A stretch of DNA of 64,000 nt, taken from Gammaproteobacteria bacterium. GTDB lineage: Bacteria > Pseudomonadota > Gammaproteobacteria > Pseudomonadales > Azotimanducaceae. Numbering within the stretch: position 1 is the first letter of the stretch; the number at the start of each line of letters is the position of its first letter. A model generated the notes under the pieces. The model ran no database searches. It had not been told where the DNA came from and saw only the letters and a program-made list of their open reading frames with translations. The stretch lies in contig JAPOXV010000013.1 in the NCBI GenBank assembly GCA_026706935.1, positions 62,001 to 126,000 on the forward strand, given 5' to 3'. Position numbers and translations under genes: made by a program. This document shows positions 19,301 to 24,723 of the stretch, piece after piece.

Positions 19301-21363
19301 AACGTGAGGTTAGTCGGTCCATCAGGGTCCGCTACATTGCTTGTGTCGGCCGATAGCGTTTGACCTTGAGTTGGTGTGCCAGTGATCGACACTGAGCCGT
19401 TGATATGTGCGACCTCCGCCGTTGCATCCGACGTCAGACTCTCATCAGTACCGCCATCATCCGTCCAGGATACCTTCACCTTAATCGTTTCACCAACGTC
19501 TGCCGATACCAGTGTGTACGTCGAAGACGTTGCACCTGTAATGTTCGTGCTCCCTCGGATCCACTGATATGAAAAGTCGCCTAACCCGTCTCCATCTGCT
19601 ACGTCGTTCGTATTCGCAGTCAATATTTGACCCTGCTTAACGGTCCCGTCGATCGTCACCGATCCGGTCGGAGTGGCGTTGTCGTCGTCGTTCACCGTGA
19701 CACTGGCGGAATTGTTGTCTCCCACCGTGTAAGCATCATTTGTAGCTACAGTTACGGTGATTGACCCGTTTGCCTCATGAGTCGTGTCGCTTTGTGTCGC
19801 TACAGTATGCGTCGCCGTCGTCTCGGTGGCGTTGATCGTGACCGTTTGAGTGCCTTCCGCCGCGGTCGCCAAAAAATCGCTGCCCGACACGTCGGCGACC
19901 GTTAGGCTGACTCGCAGATTCGCGCTTGGTGCCGGATTCGAAGTAACAGTGAAATCCACCGATGTTCCTTCGGTCACGGACGTGTCACTCGTAGATATCG
20001 TGATGGTAGGCAGCGCAGCTCTCATCAATTCGACGGTTACTTTTCGTCCGACTGCGTACCCACGTACAGTAGTGGGGGCAGTCCAGTTGTAGTTATTGGC
20101 AAGTGTTCCTTGTTTCTTCCCTTCCGTAGCGTCAGAAAGGGCGAGTGCATTAGAATCTACGTTCAGCGTCAATCGGTTCACTTCAATAGCCGATAGTGCG
20201 CTGCCCAACGTCAAGTGGAGTTTGGTTCCACCAGAACCTGCGCCCCACCTGATGCTATTGACGTTGTACGTTGTAGAGTCCAGAATGAAATCACTATCAC
20301 TCAGGCTTCCGTAGGTGGTATCACAGATGCCTGTCAGAGACTTGCAGAAGCCGTTGGACTTTCCGGTCGCCTTTGTACTTGCGCCCACCGTTAAGGTCGC
20401 GCACCACGCATTGCCACTACTACATGCAGGAGCTTTAGCAACCACCGTACCAGTTGCGGAACTCGTCAGCTCCTCGTCGTTCATATCATCATCCTGAAAC
20501 GACACTTTGACCTTTATTGTCTTGCCACTATCAGCCGCAGCTAACACGTAAGTACTAGCTGTTGCCGACGCGATGTTCGTCTCATTCGTTCCATCAACAC
20601 GGATCCACTGATAGCTGTAGGTCGGGCTTGTAAGGCCGTCCGAATCGGAGATCCCAGTGGTCGCCGCAGTTAAGGTTTGGCCTACCTGAGGAAAGCCCGA
20701 GATAGTTGGTGCCCCCGTTGCTTGGGAGTTCGTCGATTCGGTTTCCGTACCATTAATTCGAATCATCACGTTTTTTGCGCTTGAGGGCCGCCACGCGCTC
20801 CCGCTTGTCGACCAGAAATAGCTTCCATCCGTCACGCTCCAGCCTGACTTTGTAGCTGCATCATCATTGTGTGAGTCAGTCAGACCTACTCCACCTTGAT
20901 TCTGTACTAGCACCCAATACTGTGTGTCGGCTAATAACGTGATGGTGGTGTTTTCAGGTGTAGTGAAGCTCAGGATTCCGGAACTAAAGGTTGCCGGGTT
21001 TGTCATGGTGGCAACATCGATGAAGTTATTTGGAGTCCCCGAAGCTAGTTTCACGGTTACGCTCGTTCCCGAATTACTCCTAAACCGAACATCGACACTA
21101 CTTACTGTACTCGTGACGCTACCCGATGTGAATGATTGTGCTCGATCAACTGTCGTGTGTGTGTTAGATTCCGTTTGATCAATGTTGCTCGCCAACACAT
21201 CTGCAGCTACTGGAACACTAAAGAGTGCAACGAACCCCGTTACTAAGAGGCCCCCTACCGTCGATAAAAATCGCGGAACTATGCGGTCAAGGCAACCTGC
21301 GAACGAGAGAGGACGCGCGAAACAACACAGAAGCGAAAATGTGTATTGCGCAAATGTTCGCAT
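7306..21363 (-). CDS. Giant repeat-rich surface adhesin with C-terminal beta-barrel (about 4,685 aa)
   Basis: I chose ATG 21363, which gives a long signal peptide (hydrophobic run at residues 33-50, cleavage near PVAAD). The frame also extends to a GTG at 21498. Domains in order: an anchor-type beta-domain (57-205); one Ig-like unit (to 310); an unnamed four-cysteine module (312-450); one Calx-beta unit; three Ig-like units with YQWIRGST (to 840); a SwmB-like region (to 1098); six tandem Calx-beta units ending in VNDDD (to about 1770); seven cadherin plus fibronectin III pairs (to about 3180); a second SwmB-like region (to 3575); three more pairs (to 4170); a linker with LARFGRTV; and a barrel at 4290-4685. 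Acidic DxD/NDDD motifs suggest calcium-stiffened rods. It probably crosses the outer membrane autotransporter-style and mediates adhesion. The 14-kb frame is intact. Repeat classes are clear; the exact domain counts are hand counts. Confidence 0.9.
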   Translation of the reverse strand: MRTFAQYTFSLLCCFARPLSFAGCLDRIVPRFLSTVGGLLVTGFVALFSVPVAADVLASNIDQTESNTHTTVDRAQSFTSGSVTSTVSSVDVRFRSNSGTSVTVKLASGTPNNFIDVATMTNPATFSSGILSFTTPENTTITLLADTQYWVLVQNQGGVGLTDSHNDDAATKSGWSVTDGSYFWSTSGSAWRPSSAKNVMIRINGTETESTNSQATGAPTISGFPQVGQTLTAATTGISDSDGLTSPTYSYQWIRVDGTNETNIASATASTYVLAAADSGKTIKVKVSFQDDDMNDEELTSSATGTVVAKAPACSSGNAWCATLTVGASTKATGKSNGFCKSLTGICDTTYGSLSDSDFILDSTTYNVNSIRWGAGSGGTKLHLTLGSALSAIEVNRLTLNVDSNALALSDATEGKKQGTLANNYNWTAPTTVRGYAVGRKVTVELMRAALPTITISTSDTSVTEGTSVDFTVTSNPAPSANLRVSLTVADVSGSDFLATAAEGTQTVTINATETTATHTVATQSDTTHEANGSITVTVATNDAYTVGDNNSASVTVNDDDNATPTGSVTIDGTVKQGQILTANTNDVADGDGLGDFSYQWIRGSTNITGATSSTYTLVSADVGETIKVKVSWTDDGGTDESLTSDATAEVAHINGSVSITGTPTQGQTLSADTSNVADPDGPTNLTFTYQWIRGSTNISGATSSTYQLVQADVGQAIKVTVSWTDSGNNAESLTSDATSTVANVNDPPSGSVSITGSATKGETLTADTSGISDPDGPASLTFSYQWIRSSTDITGATSSTYTLVQADVGQTIKVKVSWTDAGNTAESSTSAATATVADVDETSPTISSVKISSTPSADTNSDNTADTYVIGDTITIDFTFNEPVQYGGSDISRIRMRLDLGADDTNYNNSGKVLRSPTISGSRLRFSYTVVAGDLDADGIWIQTNSATSEIVLFGPDLHLLTDSSNNAVRKTFSGLATTGDTKHKVDGVRPAFSSATVNGSALEVTFSKTLDSSGATKPASSVFTVTATKNSTDRTVNGSSTAVTINGKVVSATLASAVAHDETVKVDYSAPSANPLEDLVGNDVSDFDDEDVTNDTPSPSNPSITISGGAAVTEGTAAQFTVTASPAPAANLTVNLSVSDASGSDFVASGNEGNKTVTINANTTSATYSVTTQSDTTDEPNGDVTVTVKTGTGYTVGSTSSAMVTVNDDDDPAVTITGGSAVTEGTAAQFTVTIATAPSSNLTVNLTVSDASGSDFLASGDEGSKTVTIQANQTTATYSVTTQSDTTDEASGSITVALATGTGYALGTPNSATVTVNDDDEPSVSISGGSAVTEGTAAEFTVTITTAPSANLTVNLTVSDLSGSDFIASTDEGSKSVTIMANNTTATYSVTTQSDSTDEASGSITVELATGSGYQIGTPNSATVTVNDDDDPVVTISGGSAVTEGTAAEFTVTITTAPTSDLTVNLSVSEAAGSDFVASGDEGNKTVTIKANKTTATYSVTTQADTTDEPNSSVTVTVATGTGYTVGSANSASVTVNDDDDVGPAITITAGTSPVTEGTAAEFTITASEAPMADLTVNLTVADVTGSDFVASGDEGSKTVTITNGTTSASYSVTTQSDTVDEASGSVTVTVAAGTGYNVGSSNSASVTVNDDDLPAITISGGDAVTEGTAAEFTVTASTASTTNLTVNLTVADASNSDFIASGNEGSKTVSISANSKSATYSVATTADSTDEPNGSISVTVGTGTGYTVGSPSSATVTVNDDDATANRSPVFTNQASTASVNENSAADTTVVTITATDPEGDTITYSLDSTSDAKFDIDSGDGEITVQADDSLDHEANATITATVTATDSNNNASSHDVVITINDQNEPPDAPGAPSVSATSGSTTSIDVSWTAPSTTGKPDINDYDVQYKKSSETNWTAHSFTGTGTSTSIASLDANTTYNVQVMAKNPEGDSSWSPTGSAMTSNTTPTFSSQPTTATINENSAAGTTVVTVLATDPDSGDTVTHTLDSTSDDLFNIDGSTGKITVKANDSLDHEARSSITATVTATDSQNANATHNVAITIADQNEPPAAPDAPSVSGASTTSISVSWTAPTNTGKPDINDYDVQFKESSVSSWTAHAFTGTGTSTTISNLSAAVSYDVQIMAKNPEGDSAWSATGKGTTNNTAPTFSSPPTSLSIAENSADGTDVGTVAATDADGHTLTYSLDTTTAGSFVIDSDGLIEVKSGADLDHESKSSFSATVTVNDGTVDVTHDVTINVTDELEPPGVPTSVTVSATDKSTTSIDVSWTAPSTSGIPAISDYDLQHRVSGVEAWTDSSIDTTSTSASIASLLAGTTYEVQVRAHNAEGTSDWSSTGSGDTSNTAPTFSSPPTSLSINENSAGGTSVGTVAATDADGHTLTYSLDTTTAGSFSINSSGAITVKSGATLDHEAKSSFSTTVTVSDGRSDGEVTHSLTINIADVDEPPAAPGAPTVTATSGSTTSIDVSWTAPSTTGKPAISDYDVQYRVSGEDDWIDAEYDGTTASTAIGSLLAGTTYEVQVKAHNNEGASGWSLTGSGDTNNTPPTFTTPPSSLSVNENSAGNTNVGTVAATDADGHTLTYSLDTTTDGSFNISSSGVITVQSGADLNHEAKSSFSTTVTVADGRSDGTVSHSLTINIADVLEPPGTPPGTPSVTGASTTSVTVSWTAPNMTGKPPISDYDIQQRVQGTTAWTDAGVDTTNTTATISSLLPGTTYEVQVQAHNDEGTSNWSATGSGDTLNTAPVFTSTPASLTINENSASGTSAGTVGATDADGHSLTYSLNTAADAVFDVSSNGTITLQSGANLDYEATTSYSTTVTVSDGRSDGIVSHGFTINVGDLDEPPDAPATPTVAADSDTSVTVTWTAPDVDGKPPLTDYDVRFYRGSSDPANDSAWVYEGESGGHTHTGTATSTTITGLFAGYPYRVQVSAKNDEGTSPWSASGSGTTNTAGNAAPLFSSPPSSVEIAENSVGGTTVATVTATDGDGDSLTYSLDSTSDATFDISGSGVITVQSDATVDHEATPSITVTVIANDGTVNSTHDLTVNITDVDEPPNTPAAPTLDIATGVGVTVTWTAPASTGQPPLTDYDVRYYQGSADPEDEADWIEPDDAGGHDHVGTQTSADITGLAADTAYRIQIRAHNEEGSSGWSASGDAATIELATPMISRIVIVSTPPADQNNTYMPGDTVRARVTFSNPVDVVGSPTLTMQLDSADETRSMLHDDSTEQTNTTVLEFTYDVAEGDLSTLGIAFPADAVTLPEGASIRAAGSSSVNAVLDSDAVDPDANHRVDGVPPMLVEDNPIRISSSAGTDEVYAIGDHIEFTAEFTEAVTISGANGEPSDNGAIRIAYSTGVGPRVAFQLGDETKYAIYHRTEGNLVIFRYTISEEDTDADSIVIAEDALQLNGGAIADTQGNTSDETELENEPIVVSTGHEVDATPPTFVSATVKGTTLRVEFSESLNASNTMKPPSSVFIVTVLEEDNATRAIDGTDDPVRINGELVTATLVAEVMHGENVNVSYVLPSNNAFTDVPGNTAAAFGNRVARNTTSSSGMNTAPQFSDPPSSIELLENSAPGTTVVTVSATDADGDTLAYSLDSVADEVFNVDGSGIIWVQRGARIDYETTSSYAVILTVDDGSEEITHGFTINVINEDEPPLPPGAPEIRSATATSLTVSWTAPDATGKPPITDYDVRYRLAETTTWSDADFDSVETSTTLEGLVENDRYDVQVRAINAEGASSWSATGTGTVLDPSKNAPPNFASPPESLEVAENSDGGTLVGTVSAGDPEGDTLSYKLDEESADSFSIDNRGRITVNEGAVLDHEATPTFTITVTVTDEINDVSHDILIKLIDENEPPGTTSTPVVSVLSDLSLMVSWTVSDDVGKPPIVAFDIQIREEGTTEWVDAQFEVEDTSAVVTGLNASTTYEVRVRATNDEGDSDWSQSASGTTNKENRAPAFDSPPSSLSVAENIASGSEIGSVTATDAESDPLTYSLDSSSDEVFDIDGNGVIVLGSETTLDFETKSRYALTVTVTDGRAVATHSLAIQVTDVNEAPGKPLPPVLSTPSVSPRSSLAASWQAPPNSGPAIFDYDLEYRDAGSSVWTDAVFIGIGTNTTITGLASGTTYEVRVRATNEEGTGAWSDAASHQVAGLTTADTSPITKAWLARFGRTVTDEVNNAIAMRRESPTAGQNDVAVAGHSVSSFLPGRDHFSGHYNGRFSEVNASRALASEGIDAHDGFFDALETGQYSSSESSPFHPNTLSDTSFNLSVNPTGSGRGSTAIWGKGGVSNFDGRDDELSLSGTVKTGFLAADYSSNGLSSSGPRRWQLGVAIGHAQGTGDFDNPDTSGNIETRLTGLFPYGSVWVNERLSLWTTLGVGSGELTLAPDGFAPLTTDVSMSTGSFGVRRDVTQRTADTGIVIAVKSDARFTQTSSEAASNGGISLASVDAETWLARLGFEGSRSIAFADGSTLTPLLEIALRFDGGDAETGYGADVGGGFSFTDSSRKARVDLRGRGLLTHDAADFKEWGMSASFMWDPQPQNDSGFSFSLTQSLGASPTVGMDALWSRETFAQLGMDGRRDRSTRIDQDFAIDRVLEGEISYAMPVFKLGVQSSPYVGFGISEIGRDWRVGWRLISGGTRRGDMVFDLDAVHREFHRRGVPIEVGVMLRASVLL
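11830..16055 (-). repeat. About 600-bp tandem cadherin/fibronectin III coding repeats (seven units)
   Basis: Seven units of roughly 200 codons recur here, each a cadherin domain (NENSA...TDADG...LDHEA) followed by a fibronectin III domain (SWTAP...DYDV...YEVQV.AHN.EG). Three further diverged units lie at about 8860-10650. The middle units are most alike, which suggests expansion by unequal recombination. Confidence 0.8.
16055..18070 (-). repeat. About 330-bp tandem Calx-beta coding repeats (six units)
   Basis: Six consecutive units of about 110 codons share the landmarks VTEGTAA.FTVT, LTVNL.V, GSDF.AS, TTDE and VTVNDDD. A seventh, more diverged unit lies apart at about 19680-20010. DNA similarity between neighbours is visibly high, so copy number could change by recombination or be collapsed in short-read assemblies. 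Confidence 0.85.
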
Positions 21364-22158
21364 TGAAGCCAGCCTTCGATGATTGAATGTGGCGTCTTCT
21401 GAGCATGAAGCAGACGACTCGTAATAACAGTTCAGATGCCTGCGATGTCGCTTTACTGTTCTTATCACCATATCAACACTCCAGACAAGTTGAATCACCG
21501 TTACACATCGCCTCCTGCGACTCGTCGCTGGTCAGCTCTACGTCATGCTTACTCCAGGATCGTTCTATAGAACTTGATACGATTCGTATCGTTAGGATTA
21601 ACAACACGCCGGTGCCGACCTATCCAGCGTATGGCTTGATGTCGGTCATGGCCGAAACTGGTGGTGGCACCGGCGCTTCGTATTGGTTACGAGAAACGTC
21701 AGTTAGACGTGAATAGCTGCGCAATGTCTCTTGCAACGGAAACTTTCGACAGTCGGTCGCGCCGACCTTCGCAACTAATACACTTTGTCGTTTACAGTCT
21801 TCCGTCCGCTCGCACCCAAACATGTATCGCGATAGACGCATGTTTCCTGAGCAAGAAAAGGCGATTTTTGTGGTCATTCGTATTTGGCGAGCCACACCCA
21901 TTCTGACCCATCTTGGACGCAATAACATGCACATCACAAATGCTCTGAACATCGCTGCGAGTCGCATCGACTGTTCTCGATTTCGACGTAGAACCCTACG
22001 TACTAAGTCACAATTTAATCCAAAGGTAATCCCAAATTGCGACATATACGCGATATCCATGTCATGTTTCGCGACATACGAAAGATATTGTAACAGCAAG
22101 GTGACAGGTCGATACCTGCCTTCAATTTTCATATTCGTCAGCGAGGCAAGGTGACATC
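21364..22158. other. Divergent regulatory region between giant adhesin and hybrid regulator
   Basis: This is about 800 bases between two outward-facing genes. Reading frames inside overlap both gene starts and look accidental. Two adjacent dyads lie at 21562-21590. GCGACATA also occurs twice, near 22039 and 22071, about 80-120 bases before the GTG of the regulator gene. Promoters for both genes must lie here; I could not fix their -35/-10 boxes. Confidence 0.5.
21562..21590. promoter_or_regulatory. Two adjacent dyad-symmetric sites, candidate operator
   Basis: GTTCTATAGAAC (21562-21573) is a perfect 12-base palindrome. Two bases on, GATACGATTCGTATC (21576-21590) has 7-base perfect arms about a single central base. 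The pair lies 200 bases before the ATG of the giant adhesin and 570 before the start of the winged-helix regulator. Such paired sites suit a dimeric transcription factor; that the neighbour binds here is a guess. Confidence 0.4.
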
Positions 22159-24531
22159 GTGGCAGAAAATACAGCCGAACTCCAAAGTCGTGTTGATCTA
22201 CTTGAAGAACGCATCGCACGATTGAGCGCAGCAGCGCTGCGCATAAATTCGAGTCTTGACCTGGACAAGGTATTGCAGGAGGTCGTCGACAGCGCCCGCA
22301 TCCTGACGACGGCTCACTACGGCATCATCACGACCGTTGATCCGAATGGAGAAATTGAAGAATTCGTAACGTCCGGCTTTACGCGTGCTGAAAAAGATCA
22401 AATGGCAGAATGGTCTCAAGGCCCTCGCCTCTTTGAGCACTTTCGTGACCTGCGTGCGCCTATACGGCTTTCTGATCTACCGACGTACGTACGGGATCGT
22501 GGGTTCTCGCCTCAACTGATGCGGGCAAAAACGTTCCTAGGAACGCCGCTTCACTTCCGCGATGTATCAGTCGGTAACTTCTTTATTGCCGGAAAGGCAG
22601 ACGATCAAGAGTTCACGACAGCTGACGAAGACATTCTGATGACATTTGCGTCACAGGCTGCGACAGCTATCGCGAACGCCCGCACACACCGTAACGAACA
22701 ACGTGCACGCGCTGACCTTGAAACGTTGATCGATACTTCACCCGTCGGCGTGGTCGTGTTTGACGGGAAAACCGCGAAACCGATATCTTTCAATCGAGAA
22801 GCAGCGAGGATCGTACGTGAACTGCAGACACCCGGACAATCACCCGAGGAACTGCTGGATGACATTACTTGCCGGCGCGCAGATGGTCGTGATGTATCGC
22901 TCGCGGAATTTCCGATGTCGCGTCAATTAAGCGATCCGGAGACCATTCACGCAGAGGAGATGATCCTTTCCGTTCCAGACGGTCGCAATGTCACATTGCT
23001 TGTAAACAACGCGCCGATTCGATCAGCCGACGGCGCTGTGGAGTCGATGGTAGTGATTCTTCAAGACCTCGCCCCACTAGAAGACCTCGCTCGCATACGA
23101 GCAGAGATACTCGGTAAGGTCAGCGATGAACTACGCACGCCCTTGATTGCGATCAAAGGCGCGAGCGCCTCAGCGCTCAGTGCCGAGCCGCGTCCCGACC
23201 AGCACGAAATGCTGCAGTATTTCCGCGTCATTGACGAGAAGTCAGATCAGATGCGCGCTTTGATCCGCGACCTACTCGAGTACGGGCGTATCGCGACAGG
23301 TACGTTAGAAATGAATCCCGTCACGGTTGACATTAAGTCGATCGTAGAGCAAGGATGTGCGAAATTCCGTAGTGAATTCAAGAATCGACCGATCAAGATC
23401 GACATAAATGAGAATTTGCCTGATGTACATATCGATCCGTCTCGAATCGAACAGACGATCGACAATTTACTGGCGTTCACATCTAGATTCTCGGAATCGT
23501 TCGATCCAATTGAAGTCTCAGCGTCGCACGAGGACGTTCACGTCGCGGTACGTTTGAAGGCACGAAGCTGGAATGTACCGCCACAGCAATTCACCCATCT
23601 TTTCCAACGCTACAGTCCACCCAACAACGGCGAAGATGGCTTCATTTCAAATATCGCAGGAATCGATCTCGCGATCTGCCGAGGACTTGTCGAAGCCAAT
23701 GGTGGCCGGATTTGGGCAGAGTCGGACGCGACTATAGATGGTGCAACAATTTCATTCACGTTGCCGGTGGCGTATGAAACGCGAACGTCTACCGCGCAAA
23801 TCCCCAGCCAGCCGAGTAGGACGTCACGAAGGCGTGAACAAGCAAGCAAACAACGAGTTCTGGTGATTGATGCTCATCCTCAAATGCAACAGTACATTCG
23901 AGAGTCGTTATCGACTGCGGAGTTCGAAGTGCATTTCTCTGGCGATGCCGAACAGCTCGACGACATCATCGAGTCGTTTGATCCTGAACTGGTAATCCTG
24001 GACCTGCAACAACAAGGATTTGCGCCTCATAACAAGATCGCACAGCTTGCTGGTAATCTCGACGTTCCGTTGATCTTCCTAGCGCCTGACGGTATGGACG
24101 AAACGGTGGTCACTGCACTCGAGGCGGGAGCAGACGATTACGTCATCAAACCGTTTTCACCGTCTGAGCTAGTTGCACGAGTACGAGGCGCCCTTCGAAG
24201 GCAAGTGCTCCCGCTGCCGTTTGTACTCGGCGAACTACAAATCGATTACGAGCATCGAAAAGTACAGGTCTCCGCGAAACCAGTCGAGTTGACCGCAACC
24301 GAATATGAGTTACTTCGCGTCCTCTCAACCAACGCGGGTCGAGTAATGAACTACGCGATCTTACTACGCCAAGTATGGGGTAAGCGAAATCAGACGTCAG
24401 ACGATACGAAGGCGGTTCGTGCGGTCGTCAAGCGTCTGCGTAACAAACTCGGCGACGATGCCTCAACACCAACGTACATTTGTAATGAACGAGGCGTTGG
24501 ATACTTCGTTCCTAGCGCAGGAGACGCTTAG
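22159..24531 (+). CDS. GAF-PAS-pseudokinase-receiver-winged-helix hybrid regulator
   Basis: The 790-residue cytosolic protein starts at GTG 22159 after AAGGTGA. Order: a short coiled coil (1-25), GAF (about 22-175), PAS-like (180-305), a HisKA-type dimerisation helix (310-380), a HATPase-like fold (420-540), receiver (565-685) and an OmpR-type winged helix (690-788). Two features break the kinase. The H-box reads VSDELRTPL, with Asp323 where the phospho-accepting His belongs. The ATPase lacks the N-box Asn (DNLLAFTSRFS) and the DxGxG motif, although GIDLAICRGLVEANGG is kept. The receiver keeps Asp615 (VILDLQ) and Lys664 (VIKPF) but has Ala for the usual Thr/Ser. It therefore probably acts as a one-component ligand- or redox-sensing DNA-binding protein, or takes phosphate from elsewhere. 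Its divergent neighbour, the giant adhesin, is the obvious candidate target. Confidence 0.9.
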   Translation: MAENTAELQSRVDLLEERIARLSAAALRINSSLDLDKVLQEVVDSARILTTAHYGIITTVDPNGEIEEFVTSGFTRAEKDQMAEWSQGPRLFEHFRDLRAPIRLSDLPTYVRDRGFSPQLMRAKTFLGTPLHFRDVSVGNFFIAGKADDQEFTTADEDILMTFASQAATAIANARTHRNEQRARADLETLIDTSPVGVVVFDGKTAKPISFNREAARIVRELQTPGQSPEELLDDITCRRADGRDVSLAEFPMSRQLSDPETIHAEEMILSVPDGRNVTLLVNNAPIRSADGAVESMVVILQDLAPLEDLARIRAEILGKVSDELRTPLIAIKGASASALSAEPRPDQHEMLQYFRVIDEKSDQMRALIRDLLEYGRIATGTLEMNPVTVDIKSIVEQGCAKFRSEFKNRPIKIDINENLPDVHIDPSRIEQTIDNLLAFTSRFSESFDPIEVSASHEDVHVAVRLKARSWNVPPQQFTHLFQRYSPPNNGEDGFISNIAGIDLAICRGLVEANGGRIWAESDATIDGATISFTLPVAYETRTSTAQIPSQPSRTSRRREQASKQRVLVIDAHPQMQQYIRESLSTAEFEVHFSGDAEQLDDIIESFDPELVILDLQQQGFAPHNKIAQLAGNLDVPLIFLAPDGMDETVVTALEAGADDYVIKPFSPSELVARVRGALRRQVLPLPFVLGELQIDYEHRKVQVSAKPVELTATEYELLRVLSTNAGRVMNYAILLRQVWGKRNQTSDDTKAVRAVVKRLRNKLGDDASTPTYICNERGVGYFVPSAGDA

Positions 24532-24723
24532 TAAATTACTCAAAATCGCGAACATCCGCCACTACGTCCCGTTCGTAGAAGTGAATGGCCAGCTTGACCG
24601 TCAAAACGAAAGGCCGATTGATTGTTTTGTAGAAATAGCAAGCGTTTCAATCGACTTGGCGAGTTCGTTGGGGTCAAAATTTGCTGAACCTCTCTGAGGA
24701 AGTACGCGAAGCAATCAGAAACA

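Noticed and set aside
21620-22219. 199-codon minus-strand frame upstream of the giant adhesin
   Set aside because: It overlaps the start of the well-supported GAF-PAS regulator, has no recognisable motif and an odd Cys/Arg/Met-rich composition.
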